Part shown: in pieces, positions 7,871-16,448 of the stretch | Layout of the letters: the number at the start of each line of letters is the position of its first letter | Position numbering within the stretch: the first letter of the stretch is position 1 | Assembly (NCBI RefSeq): GCF_042675705.1 | Contig: NZ_JBHTJJ010000012.1 | Length of the DNA stretch: 64,000 nucleotides | Reading direction: 5' to 3' (one strand) | Source: Ruegeria arenilitoris | Lineage (GTDB): Bacteria > Pseudomonadota > Alphaproteobacteria > Rhodobacterales > Rhodobacteraceae | Translations under genes and position numbers: made by a program | The notes under the pieces: generated by a model | Databases searched by the model: none | The model's input: the letters and a program-made list of their open reading frames with translations, nothing else | What the model was told of the DNA's origin: nothing

Positions 7871-8968
7871 TCAAGTGTTGAAGAGGAAGTGCATCACGTC
7901 GCCATCCTTGACGACATAGCTTTTGCCTTCTGCACGCATCTTGCCGGCCTCTTTGGCACCCTGTTCGCCATTGCACGCCACGAAATCATCAAAGGCAATG
8001 GTCTCGGCGCGGATGAAACCCTTTTCAAAGTCGCCGTGGATGACACCGGCCGCCTGAGGTGCTGCAGTGCCCCTGCGAATGGTCCAGGCGCGCGCCTCTT
8101 TCGGGCCAACCGTGAAATAGGTCTCCAGTTTGAGCAGGTCGTACCCCGCACGGATCAGCCGATCGAGGCCCGGTTCTTCGAGCCCCATCTCTTCGAGGAA
8201 CATCTGCGCCTCTTCAGGCTCCAGCAGACTGATCTCTTCTTCGATCTTGGCGCTGATGATTACATGGGCATTGCCCTGCGCCGCGGCCATCTCGGCCACA
8301 CGCGCGGAATATTCATTGCCTTCGGCCGCGTCTTCTTCCGAGACATTGCAGACATACAGGACCGGCTTGGTGGTCAGCAACTGCAGCATCTTCCAGGCTT
8401 TTGCATCCTCGTCGGACACCTCGACCAAGCGCGCGGGTTTGCCGCTTTCCAGCATCTCTTGCGCGGTGGCCAGCAATCGATCCTGCTGCTGCGCCTCCTT
8501 GTCGTTGCCCTTGAGCTTGCGCACGAGGTTGGCGCGACGCTTTTCGATGCTTTCCAGATCGGCCAGCATCAGTTCGGTCTCAATGGTCTCGGCATCGGCC
8601 ACCGGATCGACCTTGCCTTCGACATGGGTCACGTCGCCATCTTCGAAACAGCGCAATACATGAGCGATGGCATCGGTTTCGCGAATGTTGGCCAGAAACT
8701 GGTTCCCCAGCCCCTCACCTTTCGAAGCGCCTTTGACCAGGCCTGCAATATCCACGAACGTCATCCGGGTCGGGATGATCTGCTTCGATTTGGCGATCGC
8801 AGCCAACTTGTCCAGACGCGCATCGGGAACGGCCACGTCACCCACATTGGGCTCGATCGTGCAGAACGGGAAATTCGCCGCCTGCGCGGCCGCGGTCTTG
8901 GTCAACGCGTTGAACAGGGTCGACTTGCCGACATTCGGCAGACCCACGATACCCATTTTAAAGCCCAT
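7871..8968 (-). CDS. ychF: Ribosome-associated P-loop ATPase YchF
   Basis: A 365-residue protein of the Obg-related YchF family, a cytoplasmic nucleotidase that prefers ATP and binds the 50S subunit. The P-loop is GLPNVGKST near residues 7-15, switch regions follow (FVDIAGLVKGASKGEGLGN), and the C-terminal TGS-like domain ends with YVVKDGDVMHFLFN. AGGAGG stands five bases before the chosen ATG, so the longer upstream frame is not used. In many alphaproteobacteria ychF sits near rplY and pth, which lie about 3 kb away here. It is transcribed away from the PagL-like gene. Confidence 0.97.
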   Translation of the reverse strand: MGFKMGIVGLPNVGKSTLFNALTKTAAAQAANFPFCTIEPNVGDVAVPDARLDKLAAIAKSKQIIPTRMTFVDIAGLVKGASKGEGLGNQFLANIRETDAIAHVLRCFEDGDVTHVEGKVDPVADAETIETELMLADLESIEKRRANLVRKLKGNDKEAQQQDRLLATAQEMLESGKPARLVEVSDEDAKAWKMLQLLTTKPVLYVCNVSEEDAAEGNEYSARVAEMAAAQGNAHVIISAKIEEEISLLEPEEAQMFLEEMGLEEPGLDRLIRAGYDLLKLETYFTVGPKEARAWTIRRGTAAPQAAGVIHGDFEKGFIRAETIAFDDFVACNGEQGAKEAGKMRAEGKSYVVKDGDVMHFLFNT

Positions 8969-9164
8969 GACGGCCTCCTGATGCCATTCGCGGGCTGCTT
9001 CTATGCGGGTCCGGTGCAATGCGCAAGGCACCTGCGGCTGCTGGCCCTGAGTCCAATCTGCAACATCACGGAAATGTAGGGAAAACGTGTGCTTGTTGAC
9101 ATTGAACACGAGAGAATAGTGTCAAACTTTAACTTTGTAACGAATATCAACAGCGAACATCCCT

Positions 9165-9650
9165 ATGAAAAACCTCCTTTCAAGCGCCGCTTTTCTGGCT
9201 TTTTCAACAGCCGCGCAGGCGCAGTCGGTGATTTTCGGCGCCGGCTACGCCGACTATTCGGACAGCAGCTCGATTGACCAGGCGATCTTTTCCCTCGAAT
9301 ACCAGCACCGGCCATTTCACGAGGCCACCCGCTTCAGCGCCGCGCTCGGGGCCGCGCTGTCGGTGGACGAGGATGGAAACACACATATCGGCGCCGGGGT
9401 GATCGGGGTCTATTCCTTTGCCGACAGATGGTTCGTGGAAGGCAGCGTGATGCCGGGTTTCTACAGCGAAGCCAACGAATTGAACGACCTTGGCGGGAGC
9501 TTCCAAATCCGAAGCCTTTTCGGGCTGGGCTATACGTTGAACAACGGCAATGACATATCGCTGGCCGTGACCCACAAATCGAACGCCAGCACGCAAGAGG
9601 AAAACCCAGGCGTGAACGCGCTGTTGCTACGGTACCACCTGAACTTCTGA
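9165..9650 (+). CDS. PagL-like lipid A 3-O-deacylase / acyloxyacyl hydrolase family protein
   Basis: A 161-residue outer-membrane beta-barrel candidate. Residues 1-20 form a signal peptide (FLAFSTAAQAQ). Alternating hydrophobic/polar strands follow and the protein ends in LLRYHLNF, a C-terminal aromatic typical of barrels. Near the C terminus THKSNAST resembles the PagL active-site segment with His and Ser two residues apart, and a Glu (QEENPG) follows at about the right distance. If active it would remove the 3-O acyl chain of lipid A. The start has no clear Shine-Dalgarno but fits the signal peptide. It lies divergent from ychF. Confidence 0.7.
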   Translation: MKNLLSSAAFLAFSTAAQAQSVIFGAGYADYSDSSSIDQAIFSLEYQHRPFHEATRFSAALGAALSVDEDGNTHIGAGVIGVYSFADRWFVEGSVMPGFYSEANELNDLGGSFQIRSLFGLGYTLNNGNDISLAVTHKSNASTQEENPGVNALLLRYHLNF

Positions 9651-9737
9651 AACTTCTGACCCCTCCGCTCAGGACGGGATTGATTTTCGGCCAAAGTTTC
9701 TGCACATCAGGTCCAAATCTGTATGCAAGGATCGTCC

Positions 9738-10529
9738 ATGACCCGTATCGACGCCAAGTTCGCCGCCCTGAAAGCCGAGGGGAAGAAGGCCTTTGTCGCC
9801 TATATCATGGCCGGGGATCCCGACTATGACACCTCGCTTGAGATCGTTCGCGGCCTGCCGGGTGCCGGCGTGGACGTGATCGAACTGGGCCTGCCCTTCA
9901 CCGACCCGATGGCGGACGGCCCCACCATTCAGGCGGCTGGTCAAAGGGCGCTGGACGGTGGCATGACGCTGCAGCGCACGCTGGATCTGGCCAAGGCATT
10001 TCGGGTAACCGATGACACCACCCCGATCGTACTGATGGGCTATTACAACCCGATCTACAGCCGCGGTGTGGACAAGTTCCTGGCCGACGCCAAAGAGGCC
10101 GGCATCGACGGCCTGATCGTCGTAGACCTGCCGCCCGAGGAAGATGACGAGCTGTGCTTGCCCGCGCAGGCGGCCGGGCTGAACTTCATCCGGCTGGCAA
10201 CGCCCACCACCGATGACAAGCGCCTGCCGAGAGTGCTGCAGAACACCTCGGGCTTTGTCTATTATGTCTCGATCACCGGCATCACCGGTGCGGCCGAAGC
10301 CGAGGCCACCGATGTCGGCCCCGAGGTCGCGCGCATCAAGGCGGCGACCGATCTTCCGGTGATCGTGGGCTTCGGCATCAACACGCCCGAGAAATCACGC
10401 GCCATCGCCAGCGTTGCCGACGGGGCGGTGGTCGGCTCGGCCATCGTCAGCCAAATCGCCGCCGGCAAACCCGTGGACGAGGTTCTGGATTTCGTGAAAT
10501 CGCTGTCAGACGGCGCCCACAGCGCCTGA
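9738..10529 (+). CDS. trpA: Tryptophan synthase alpha subunit
   Basis: A 263-residue TIM-barrel enzyme that cleaves indole-3-glycerol phosphate to indole and glyceraldehyde-3-phosphate and channels indole to TrpB. The catalytic region VIELGLPFTDPMADGPTIQ holds the conserved Glu and Asp, and GFGINTPEKS near the C terminus forms part of the phosphate site. The ATG at 9738 has AAGGA six bases upstream and is preferred to one five codons earlier. It is separated by more than 4.5 kb from trpB and trpF on the other strand, so the trp genes are scattered. A strong terminator follows directly. Confidence 0.97.
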   Translation: MTRIDAKFAALKAEGKKAFVAYIMAGDPDYDTSLEIVRGLPGAGVDVIELGLPFTDPMADGPTIQAAGQRALDGGMTLQRTLDLAKAFRVTDDTTPIVLMGYYNPIYSRGVDKFLADAKEAGIDGLIVVDLPPEEDDELCLPAQAAGLNFIRLATPTTDDKRLPRVLQNTSGFVYYVSITGITGAAEAEATDVGPEVARIKAATDLPVIVGFGINTPEKSRAIASVADGAVVGSAIVSQIAAGKPVDEVLDFVKSLSDGAHSA

Positions 10530-10552
10530 CGCCAAAACCCCAAACGGTTCTC

Positions 10553-10587
10553 AACCGCTGCAGGCCGCACGCCTGCGGCGGTTTTTC
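10553..10587 (+). terminator. Rho-independent terminator after trpA
   Basis: A 13-base stem (AACCGCTGCAGGC paired with GCCTGCGGCGGTT, one G:U) with a five-base loop, followed by a T-run at 10582-10586. It lies 24 bases after the trpA stop. Confidence 0.9.
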
Positions 10588-10687
10588 TTTGCGCCTTCGT
10601 CCCACCTGACCACTTGCGCAACTGGCCGTTGCGCCGCGGTGGAAGAATTGGTAAAGAAACCTAACCAATCTGAAGAAAGGCGCGGCC

Positions 10688-11854
10688 ATGCCTGTCATTA
10701 CCAATATCGACGACCTCAAGCGCATCTATGAACGCCGGGTGCCCCGGATGTTTTATGACTATGCCGAAAGCGGCAGCTGGACCGAGCAGACCTTCCGCGA
10801 CAACAGCTCGGACTTCCACGACATCCGTCTGCGCCAAAAGGTTGCGGTGGACATGTCCGGCCGCTCGACCGCGTCGCAGATGATTGGACAGCACGTGGCC
10901 ATGCCGGTGGCCCTCGCGCCCGTGGGTCTGACCGGGATGCAGCATGCGGATGGTGAAATGAAGGCCGCCAAGGCCGCGCTGGATTTCGGCGTGCCCTTCA
11001 CGCTGTCGACCATGTCGATCAACTCGATCGAGGATGTGGCCGAACATACCGGCGCGCCGTTCTGGTTCCAGCTGTACACCATGAAGGACGAGGACTACGT
11101 CCGCCGCCTGATCCAGCGCGCCAAGGATGCCAAATGCTCGGCCCTGGTTATCACTCTTGATCTGCAAATCCTCGGCCAACGGCACAAGGACCTGAAGAAC
11201 GGCCTGTCCGCCCCGCCGAAACTGACGGCCAAAACCATCGCCAACCTGATGACGAAATGGGCCTGGGGCATCGAGATGCTGGGCGCGAAACGGCGCGAGT
11301 TCGGCAATATCGTGGGCCATGTTCAGGGCATCTCGGACGCCTCGTCGCTGGGCGCGTGGACCGCCGAACAATTCGATCCCAGCCTCGACTGGACGAAGAT
11401 CGAGAAACTGATGGAGCAATGGGGCGGCAAGGTGATCCTGAAGGGCATCCTTGACCCCGAAGACGCCAAGATGGCGGCCAAGCTGGGCGCCGACGCCATC
11501 GTGGTCTCGAACCATGGCGGGCGGCAACTGGACGGCGCGCTCAGCTCGATCCGGATGCTGCCGCGGATCATGGATGCGGTAGGCGGCGAGGTCGAAGTGC
11601 ATCTCGACAGCGGTATCCGTTCGGGGCAGGACGTGCTCAAGGCGCTGGCATTGGGGGCCAAGGGCACCTATATCGGGCGCGCTTTCGTCTACGGGCTAGG
11701 CGCGATGGGCCAAAAGGGGGTGACCACCGCGCTGGAAGTGATCCAAAAGGAACTGGACACCACCATGGCCCTGTGCGGCGAGCGCAACGTGGCCGATCTG
11801 GGGCCGCACAACCTGCTTGTCCCGCAGGATTTCTGCGGCCGCTGGCAGGAATGA
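10688..11854 (+). CDS. lldD: FMN-dependent alpha-hydroxyacid dehydrogenase (L-lactate dehydrogenase type)
   Basis: A 388-residue member of the L-lactate dehydrogenase / glycolate oxidase / mandelate dehydrogenase family, which oxidises 2-hydroxyacids with FMN. The active-site tyrosine region MFYDYAESGSWTE and the catalytic His/Arg motif SNHGGRQLDG near residue 275 are intact, as is the C-terminal FMN phosphate loop (DSGIRSGQDVLKALALGAKG). Residues about 160-210 form the variable membrane or loop-4 region that sets partner choice. L-lactate is the most likely substrate by overall similarity, but other hydroxyacids cannot be excluded. It stands alone behind the trpA terminator. Confidence 0.88.
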   Translation: MPVITNIDDLKRIYERRVPRMFYDYAESGSWTEQTFRDNSSDFHDIRLRQKVAVDMSGRSTASQMIGQHVAMPVALAPVGLTGMQHADGEMKAAKAALDFGVPFTLSTMSINSIEDVAEHTGAPFWFQLYTMKDEDYVRRLIQRAKDAKCSALVITLDLQILGQRHKDLKNGLSAPPKLTAKTIANLMTKWAWGIEMLGAKRREFGNIVGHVQGISDASSLGAWTAEQFDPSLDWTKIEKLMEQWGGKVILKGILDPEDAKMAAKLGADAIVVSNHGGRQLDGALSSIRMLPRIMDAVGGEVEVHLDSGIRSGQDVLKALALGAKGTYIGRAFVYGLGAMGQKGVTTALEVIQKELDTTMALCGERNVADLGPHNLLVPQDFCGRWQE

Positions 11855-11915
11855 CGCGGAAATCGCTTTTACCCCTTTCCAAATGGCCGGATTCGGTCTA
11901 AGGACGCCGCTTCAC

Positions 11916-11944
11916 GCAGGGTGACAGCCTTGGAGGCACCCTGC
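11916..11944 (+). promoter_or_regulatory. Stable hairpin in the rplY leader
   Basis: GCAGGGTG (11916-11923) is perfectly complementary to CACCCTGC (11937-11944), with an internal GCC/GG pair in the 13-base loop. It ends 20 bases before the rplY ATG, just ahead of its GGAG. No U-run follows, so it is more likely a leader structure than a terminator. Confidence 0.5.
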
Positions 11945-11964
11945 CCTAACATTGGAGATTTATC

Positions 11965-12621
11965 ATGGCTGGTGAGATTCCTGATCTCGTAGCTCTGGAA
12001 CGGACGGGGACGGGCAAGGGCGCCGCTCGTCAGGCACGCCGCGACGGCATGGTTCCGGGCATCGTATTTGGTGGCGAGAAAGACCCGCTGCCGATCCAGA
12101 TTCCGTTCAACGAACTGTTCAAGCGCCTGAAGGCAGGCCGCTTCAAGTCGACCCTGTGGAACCTGAAGGTCGAAGGCCACGAAGACGTCCGCGTCATCTG
12201 CCGCGACGTTCAGCGTGATGTCGTCAAGGACCTGCCGACCCACCTGGACCTGATGCGTCTGCGTCGCACGACCAAGATCGCCCTGTACATCCCCGTCGAG
12301 TTCATCAACGAGGAAGAAGCCCCCGGCATCAAGAAGGGCGGCGTTCTGACCGTTGTCCGTCCCGAGGTCGAGCTGGTCTGCACCGCCGGCGACATCCCCG
12401 AAAAGATCACCGTCGATCTGACCGGTCTGGAAATCAACGACGTTGTCACCATCTCGTCGGTTGACCTGCCCAACGGCACCAAACCGACCATCGACCGTGA
12501 TTTCGTGATTGCGAACATCTCGGCACCGACCGGCCTGGCGTCCAGCGACGACGAAGAAGGCGAAGGTGAAGAGGAAGTCGCAGCCGACGAAGTTGAAGTC
12601 GTAGGCAAAGACGAAGAATAA
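11965..12621 (+). CDS. rplY: 50S ribosomal protein L25 / general stress protein Ctc
   Basis: A 218-residue long-form L25 (TL5/Ctc type) that binds 5S rRNA in the large subunit. The N-terminal L25 domain covers about residues 1-95 (GKGAARQARRDGMVPGIVFGG), and the C-terminal beta domain about 100-190 (VDLTGLEINDVVTISSV). A strongly acidic tail (DDEEGEGEEEVAADEVE) follows. GGAG lies seven bases before the ATG. The leader contains an eight-base hairpin ending 20 bases before the start. A terminator separates it from pth, the usual neighbour in alphaproteobacteria. Confidence 0.97.
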   Translation: MAGEIPDLVALERTGTGKGAARQARRDGMVPGIVFGGEKDPLPIQIPFNELFKRLKAGRFKSTLWNLKVEGHEDVRVICRDVQRDVVKDLPTHLDLMRLRRTTKIALYIPVEFINEEEAPGIKKGGVLTVVRPEVELVCTAGDIPEKITVDLTGLEINDVVTISSVDLPNGTKPTIDRDFVIANISAPTGLASSDDEEGEGEEEVAADEVEVVGKDEE

Positions 12622-12650
12622 ATCCGGATCCTTCGGATTGGAATTTGAAG

Positions 12651-12680
12651 CGGGGCCTCGTCCAGGGCCCCGTTTTTCTT
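12651..12680 (+). terminator. Rho-independent terminator after rplY
   Basis: The stem CGGGGCC / GGCCCCG encloses an eight-base loop and is followed by TTTTTCTTT. It lies 30 bases past the rplY stop. Confidence 0.9.
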
Positions 12681-12753
12681 TGAACGACCGGCTGGCACAG
12701 GAAAGGCATCTCGTGCAATTCTGCGCCGGACCGAAACGCACAAGGAATTCGCG

Positions 12754-13440
12754 ATGAAGCTGTTTGTCGGATTGGGCAATCCGGGCGCAAAGTACGCCCG
12801 CAATCGGCACAATATCGGTTTCATGGCGGTGGATGCCATCGCCAAAGATCATGGCTTTGGGCCATGGCGTTCGAAATTTCAGGGTGAAATATCCGAAGGA
12901 ATGCTGGGCCGAGAGAAGGTCCTGCTGCTGAAGCCCATGACCTTCATGAACCGCTCGGGCCAATCGGTCGGCGAGGCCATGCGGTTCTTCAAGCTCGACT
13001 CAACCGATGTGACCGTTTTCCATGACGAACTGGACCTTGCACCCGGGAAGGTTCGCGCCAAGGCAGGTGGCGGCCATGCCGGGCATAACGGCCTGCGGTC
13101 GATCCACGACCATATCGGTGCAGCGTATGACCGTGTCCGGCTGGGGATCGGCCATCCCGGACGCAAAGAGCTGGTCTCGCCCTACGTTCTGGGCGATTTC
13201 GCCAAGGCCGACACCGACTGGCTGGACGATGTTCTGCAAGGCGTTGCAGACGGAGCGGTTCATCTCGCTGCGGGCGATACGGCCAAGTTCATGAACGCCG
13301 TGGCGCTGCGAACAGCGCCGCCGCGCAGTTCCACCACGACGCCCAAGTCCGAAACCAAGACCTCTCCTGCCCCGAAGGCCGAGACGGCAACGCCCGATGA
13401 CCGTTCGGCGATGCAGAAGCTGTTGGACAAGTTCCGATAG
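12754..13440 (+). CDS. pth: Peptidyl-tRNA hydrolase
   Basis: A 228-residue Pth that releases peptides from dropped-off peptidyl-tRNA. The first motif VGLGNPGAKYARNRHNIGF carries the catalytic histidine near residue 19; MTFMNRSG, the Asp in FHDELDL, and GGGHAGHNGLRS are all intact. AAGGA lies upstream of the ATG. The catalytic domain ends near residue 185. A Thr/Ser/Pro/Lys-rich tail of about 40 residues follows, ending in the helix MQKLLDKFR; such tails are common in alphaproteobacterial Pth and of unknown use. Confidence 0.97.
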   Translation: MKLFVGLGNPGAKYARNRHNIGFMAVDAIAKDHGFGPWRSKFQGEISEGMLGREKVLLLKPMTFMNRSGQSVGEAMRFFKLDSTDVTVFHDELDLAPGKVRAKAGGGHAGHNGLRSIHDHIGAAYDRVRLGIGHPGRKELVSPYVLGDFAKADTDWLDDVLQGVADGAVHLAAGDTAKFMNAVALRTAPPRSSTTTPKSETKTSPAPKAETATPDDRSAMQKLLDKFR

Positions 13441-13518
13441 CGGCAAAAACCTTCCGCAACGTAGCAATTGCAGAATTGCAGTCATCACGATCCAATGCCG
13501 CCAAACGGGAGGAACATC

Positions 13519-14682
13519 ATGAAAACAGGTCTGAAATGGCTGCTGCGAATCGTCCTGACGCTGGTCTTGGCCGCTGCAGTTGTCGGTTTCTGGAAGCGCG
13601 AGGAAATTCAGCGCCTTCTGGCGGTGAACTCTCTGTTTTCCGAAGAAAAGATCGTTCAGAATTTCTCTCACATGGACGCGGCGTTTCTGACTGTCGACCT
13701 CCCTCGCGGGAACGGTCCCACTTGGGACCTGCCCTATGGCGCTGAATTCGACCTTTCCGCCGAGACGCAGGACTGGATCGAAGAGCGTACCGTTACATCC
13801 CTGCTGGTGATTCAGGACGGGCAGATCCGGTTCGAGGAGTATTTCCTGGGCACATCGCCAGAAGACCGCCGGATCTCTTGGTCGATGGCCAAAAGCTATT
13901 TGTCCGCTCTGTTCGGCATCCTTCTTGAGGAGGGCGCCATAGCCTCGCTGGATGATCCGGTCATCAAATATGCCCCCAAGCTGCAGGGCAGCGCCTATGA
14001 AACAGCTACGATCCGCAACGTGCTGAACATGGCCAGCGGTGTAACCTTTGACGAAGACTATCTGGACCCGAAATCCGACATCAACCGGATGGGTCGGGTC
14101 GTCGCCCTGGGGGGCGAGTTGGATGATTTTGCGGCCTCGTTGAAGGACAGTTTCGCGGCACCTGGCGAGACCTGGCAGTATGTTTCCATTGATACCCATG
14201 TCATTGGAATGGTGATCCGAGGGGCAACAGGTCAAAGCGTCGCCGCGTTGCTGGACGAAAAGATCCTGCAGCACCTCGGTCTTGAGCGGGACGGATACTA
14301 TATCACCGACGGCGCCGGCGTCGCCTTTGTTCTGGGTGGCTTGAATTTCACGACGCGGGATTATGCCCGCTTTGGCCAGATGATCCTGAGGAACGGCGCG
14401 CGCGACGGACGCCAGATCGTTCCGGCCGACTGGATCAAGGAATCCACCTTGCCAAGCGCGCCGACCGAGCCCGGCAAGATCGGCTACGGATATCAGTGGT
14501 GGATCCCCGTCGGCGCCCATGACGGTGAGTTTCTGGCACGCGGCGTCTATGGCCAATACATGTATTTCGACCAGTCGCGCGGCGTGCTGATCGTAGCCAC
14601 AGGCGCTGATCGGAAGTTCCGCGAGCCCGGGGTCAATGAGCAGAACATCGAAATGTTCCGCAAGATCGCGCAAAGCCTGTAA
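13519..14682 (+). CDS. Serine hydrolase, beta-lactamase / penicillin-binding-protein-like family
   Basis: A 387-residue protein with an N-terminal membrane anchor (residues 7-24, LLRIVLTLVLAAAVVGFW). A class-C beta-lactamase-type fold follows. The catalytic SxxK is SMAK in the segment ISWSMAKSY; a Tyr-Val-Ser-Ile element (WQYVSID) stands at the second motif, and GYGYQWW lies near the end. GGGAGG six bases before the ATG fixes the start. Relatives include EstB-type esterases and 6-aminohexanoate-dimer hydrolases, so it is more likely an esterase or amidase facing the periplasm than a resistance enzyme. It is 11 bases upstream of the DUF2237 gene. Confidence 0.85.
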   Translation: MKTGLKWLLRIVLTLVLAAAVVGFWKREEIQRLLAVNSLFSEEKIVQNFSHMDAAFLTVDLPRGNGPTWDLPYGAEFDLSAETQDWIEERTVTSLLVIQDGQIRFEEYFLGTSPEDRRISWSMAKSYLSALFGILLEEGAIASLDDPVIKYAPKLQGSAYETATIRNVLNMASGVTFDEDYLDPKSDINRMGRVVALGGELDDFAASLKDSFAAPGETWQYVSIDTHVIGMVIRGATGQSVAALLDEKILQHLGLERDGYYITDGAGVAFVLGGLNFTTRDYARFGQMILRNGARDGRQIVPADWIKESTLPSAPTEPGKIGYGYQWWIPVGAHDGEFLARGVYGQYMYFDQSRGVLIVATGADRKFREPGVNEQNIEMFRKIAQSL

Positions 14683-14692
14683 GGTAGATGCT

Positions 14693-15073
14693 ATGCAAAA
14701 GCAGGACAGCATAAATGTTCTGGGCGGCGTGCTGGCTCCGTGTTCACGAAAGCCCCTGACCGGTTTTTTCCGCGACGGGGCCTGCAACACCTGCCCTGAG
14801 GATCGCGGCAGCCACACGGTCTGCGCGGTGATGACGGCCGAATTTCTGGCTTATTCGAAATATGTAGGCAACGACCTGAGCACGCCACGGCCCGAGTTCG
14901 ATTTCCCGGGCCTGAAGCCCGGTGACAGCTGGTGCCTGTGTGCCGCGCGGTTCATGCAGGCCCATGACGAGGGCTGTGCGCCAAAGGTTCATCTTGAGGC
15001 GACTCACCAGCGCGCATTGGAAATCGTGCCGCTGCACGTTCTGACCAGCCACCGCGCAGACTCTGGACAGTGA
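14693..15073 (+). CDS. DUF2237 family protein
   Basis: A 126-residue conserved cytoplasmic protein of unknown function. The family signature is clear: NVLGGVLAPCSRKPLTGFFR, then CNTCPEDRGSHTVCAVMTAEFL, then NDLSTPRPEFDFPGLKPGD and WCLCAARF. Six conserved cysteines (in APCSRK, ACNTCPED, TVCAVM and WCLCAA) suggest metal binding or redox chemistry, although none is proven. The ATG at 14693 follows the serine hydrolase stop by 11 bases, with AAGGTAG upstream, so the two genes are probably cotranscribed. Confidence 0.88.
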   Translation: MQKQDSINVLGGVLAPCSRKPLTGFFRDGACNTCPEDRGSHTVCAVMTAEFLAYSKYVGNDLSTPRPEFDFPGLKPGDSWCLCAARFMQAHDEGCAPKVHLEATHQRALEIVPLHVLTSHRADSGQ

Positions 15074-15083
15074 ACTGGGAATG

Positions 15084-15114
15084 AAAAACCCGGCACGGTC
15101 GAAGCGTGCCGGGT
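15084..15114 (-). terminator. Rho-independent terminator of the trpB operon
   Basis: A ten-base perfect stem ACCCGGCACG / CGTGCCGGGT (15088-15097 and 15105-15114) with a seven-base loop. The A-run at 15084-15088 becomes a U-tract on the minus strand, 20 bases past the trpB stop. Confidence 0.9.
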
Positions 15115-15133
15115 CCGGATCTTTGGGCTGCCC

Positions 15134-16381
15134 TTAGGTTGCGTCGCGACCCTCGGTATCAGACATGTCGAAGTTCAGATACTTGGCGACCGTTTGAACA
15201 TCCTTGTCGCCACGTCCGCACATGTTCATGCAGATGATGTGATCCTTGGGCAGATCGGGCGCGATCTTCATGACATGCGCCAGCGCGTGGCTGGGTTCGA
15301 GTGCGGGAATGATGCCCTCGGTCGCGCAGCACAGTTGGAACGCCGCAAGAGCCTCTTTGTCAGTGATCGAGACATATTGCGCGCGCCCGATATCGTGCAG
15401 CCAGGAATGTTCGGGGCCGATGCCCGGATAGTCGAGCCCGGCCGAAATCGAGTACCCCTCGAGGATCTGGCCGTCGTCGTCCTGCAGCAGATAGGTACGG
15501 TTGCCATGCAGAACACCAGGCCGGCCGCCCGTGAGCGAGGCGCAATGCTCCATCTTTTCGTTGACGCCCTTGCCGCCCGCTTCGACGCCGATGATGTTGA
15601 CCGATTTGTCGTCGAGGAAGGGATAGAACAGACCCATGGCGTTCGAGCCGCCACCGATCGCCGCGATGATCGTGTCCGGCAGGCGATCCTCGGCCTTCAT
15701 CATCTGTTCCTTGGCTTCCTTGCCGATGATCGATTGAAAGTCGCGCACCATCGCCGGATACGGGTGCGGGCCGGCGACCGTACCGATGCAGTAGAACGTG
15801 TCGCGCACGTTGGTCACCCAGTCGCGCAGCGCGTCGTTCATCGCGTCCTTCAGGGTGCCGCGACCGGATGTCACCGGAATCACCTCGGCCCCCAGCAGAC
15901 GCATGCGGAACACGTTGGGCGCTTGCCTCTGAACGTCATGTGCGCCCATATAGACCACGCATTTCAGGCCGAACTTGGCGCAGACGGTCGCGGTAGCGAC
16001 GCCGTGCTGCCCGGCCCCGGTTTCGGCGATGATCCGGGTCTTTCCCATGCGGCGCGCCAGGATGATCTGGCCCAGCACGTTGTTGATCTTGTGCGCGCCG
16101 GTGTGGTTCAACTCGTCGCGCTTCATATAGATCTTGGCGCCGCCCAGATGCTCGGTCAGGCGCTCGGCGTGATACAGTGGCGACGGACGGCCCACATAGT
16201 TGGCCCACAGATCATCCATCTCGGCCCAGAAGCTCGGGTCGGTCTTGGCCTTCTCGTATTCCTCCTCCAGCGACAGGATCAACGGCATCAGAGTCTCGCT
16301 GACGAACCGCCCGCCGAAAATACCGAAGCGGCCGTTTTCATCCGGGCCGGACATGAAGGAATTGAACAGATCATTGGCCAT
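15134..16381 (-). CDS. trpB: Tryptophan synthase beta subunit
   Basis: A 415-residue PLP enzyme joining indole and serine to make tryptophan. The PLP lysine lies in NHTGAHKINN, ETGAGQHG is the catalytic glutamate loop, and GGGSNAMG binds the cofactor phosphate. The ATG at 16381 is preferred because GGAG lies six bases upstream; a second ATG at 16393 (adding METT) is also possible. It is the last gene of the ihfB-lapA-trpF-(16449 gene)-trpB run and is followed by a strong terminator. trpA is encoded separately on the other strand. Confidence 0.97.
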   Translation of the reverse strand: MANDLFNSFMSGPDENGRFGIFGGRFVSETLMPLILSLEEEYEKAKTDPSFWAEMDDLWANYVGRPSPLYHAERLTEHLGGAKIYMKRDELNHTGAHKINNVLGQIILARRMGKTRIIAETGAGQHGVATATVCAKFGLKCVVYMGAHDVQRQAPNVFRMRLLGAEVIPVTSGRGTLKDAMNDALRDWVTNVRDTFYCIGTVAGPHPYPAMVRDFQSIIGKEAKEQMMKAEDRLPDTIIAAIGGGSNAMGLFYPFLDDKSVNIIGVEAGGKGVNEKMEHCASLTGGRPGVLHGNRTYLLQDDDGQILEGYSISAGLDYPGIGPEHSWLHDIGRAQYVSITDKEALAAFQLCCATEGIIPALEPSHALAHVMKIAPDLPKDHIICMNMCGRGDKDVQTVAKYLNFDMSDTEGRDAT

Positions 16382-16448
16382 GGTGGTCTCCATCGTCGTG
16401 CCTGTTGTTATTAGGAGGTGCCGGCGGGATTTGCCATCGCAAATCGCA

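Noticed and set aside
9096..9125. TTGACA and TGTCAA inverted pair before the PagL-like gene, considered a promoter or operator
   Set aside because: No -10 element at a suitable distance on either strand and the spacer is 18 bases; the symmetry may be chance.
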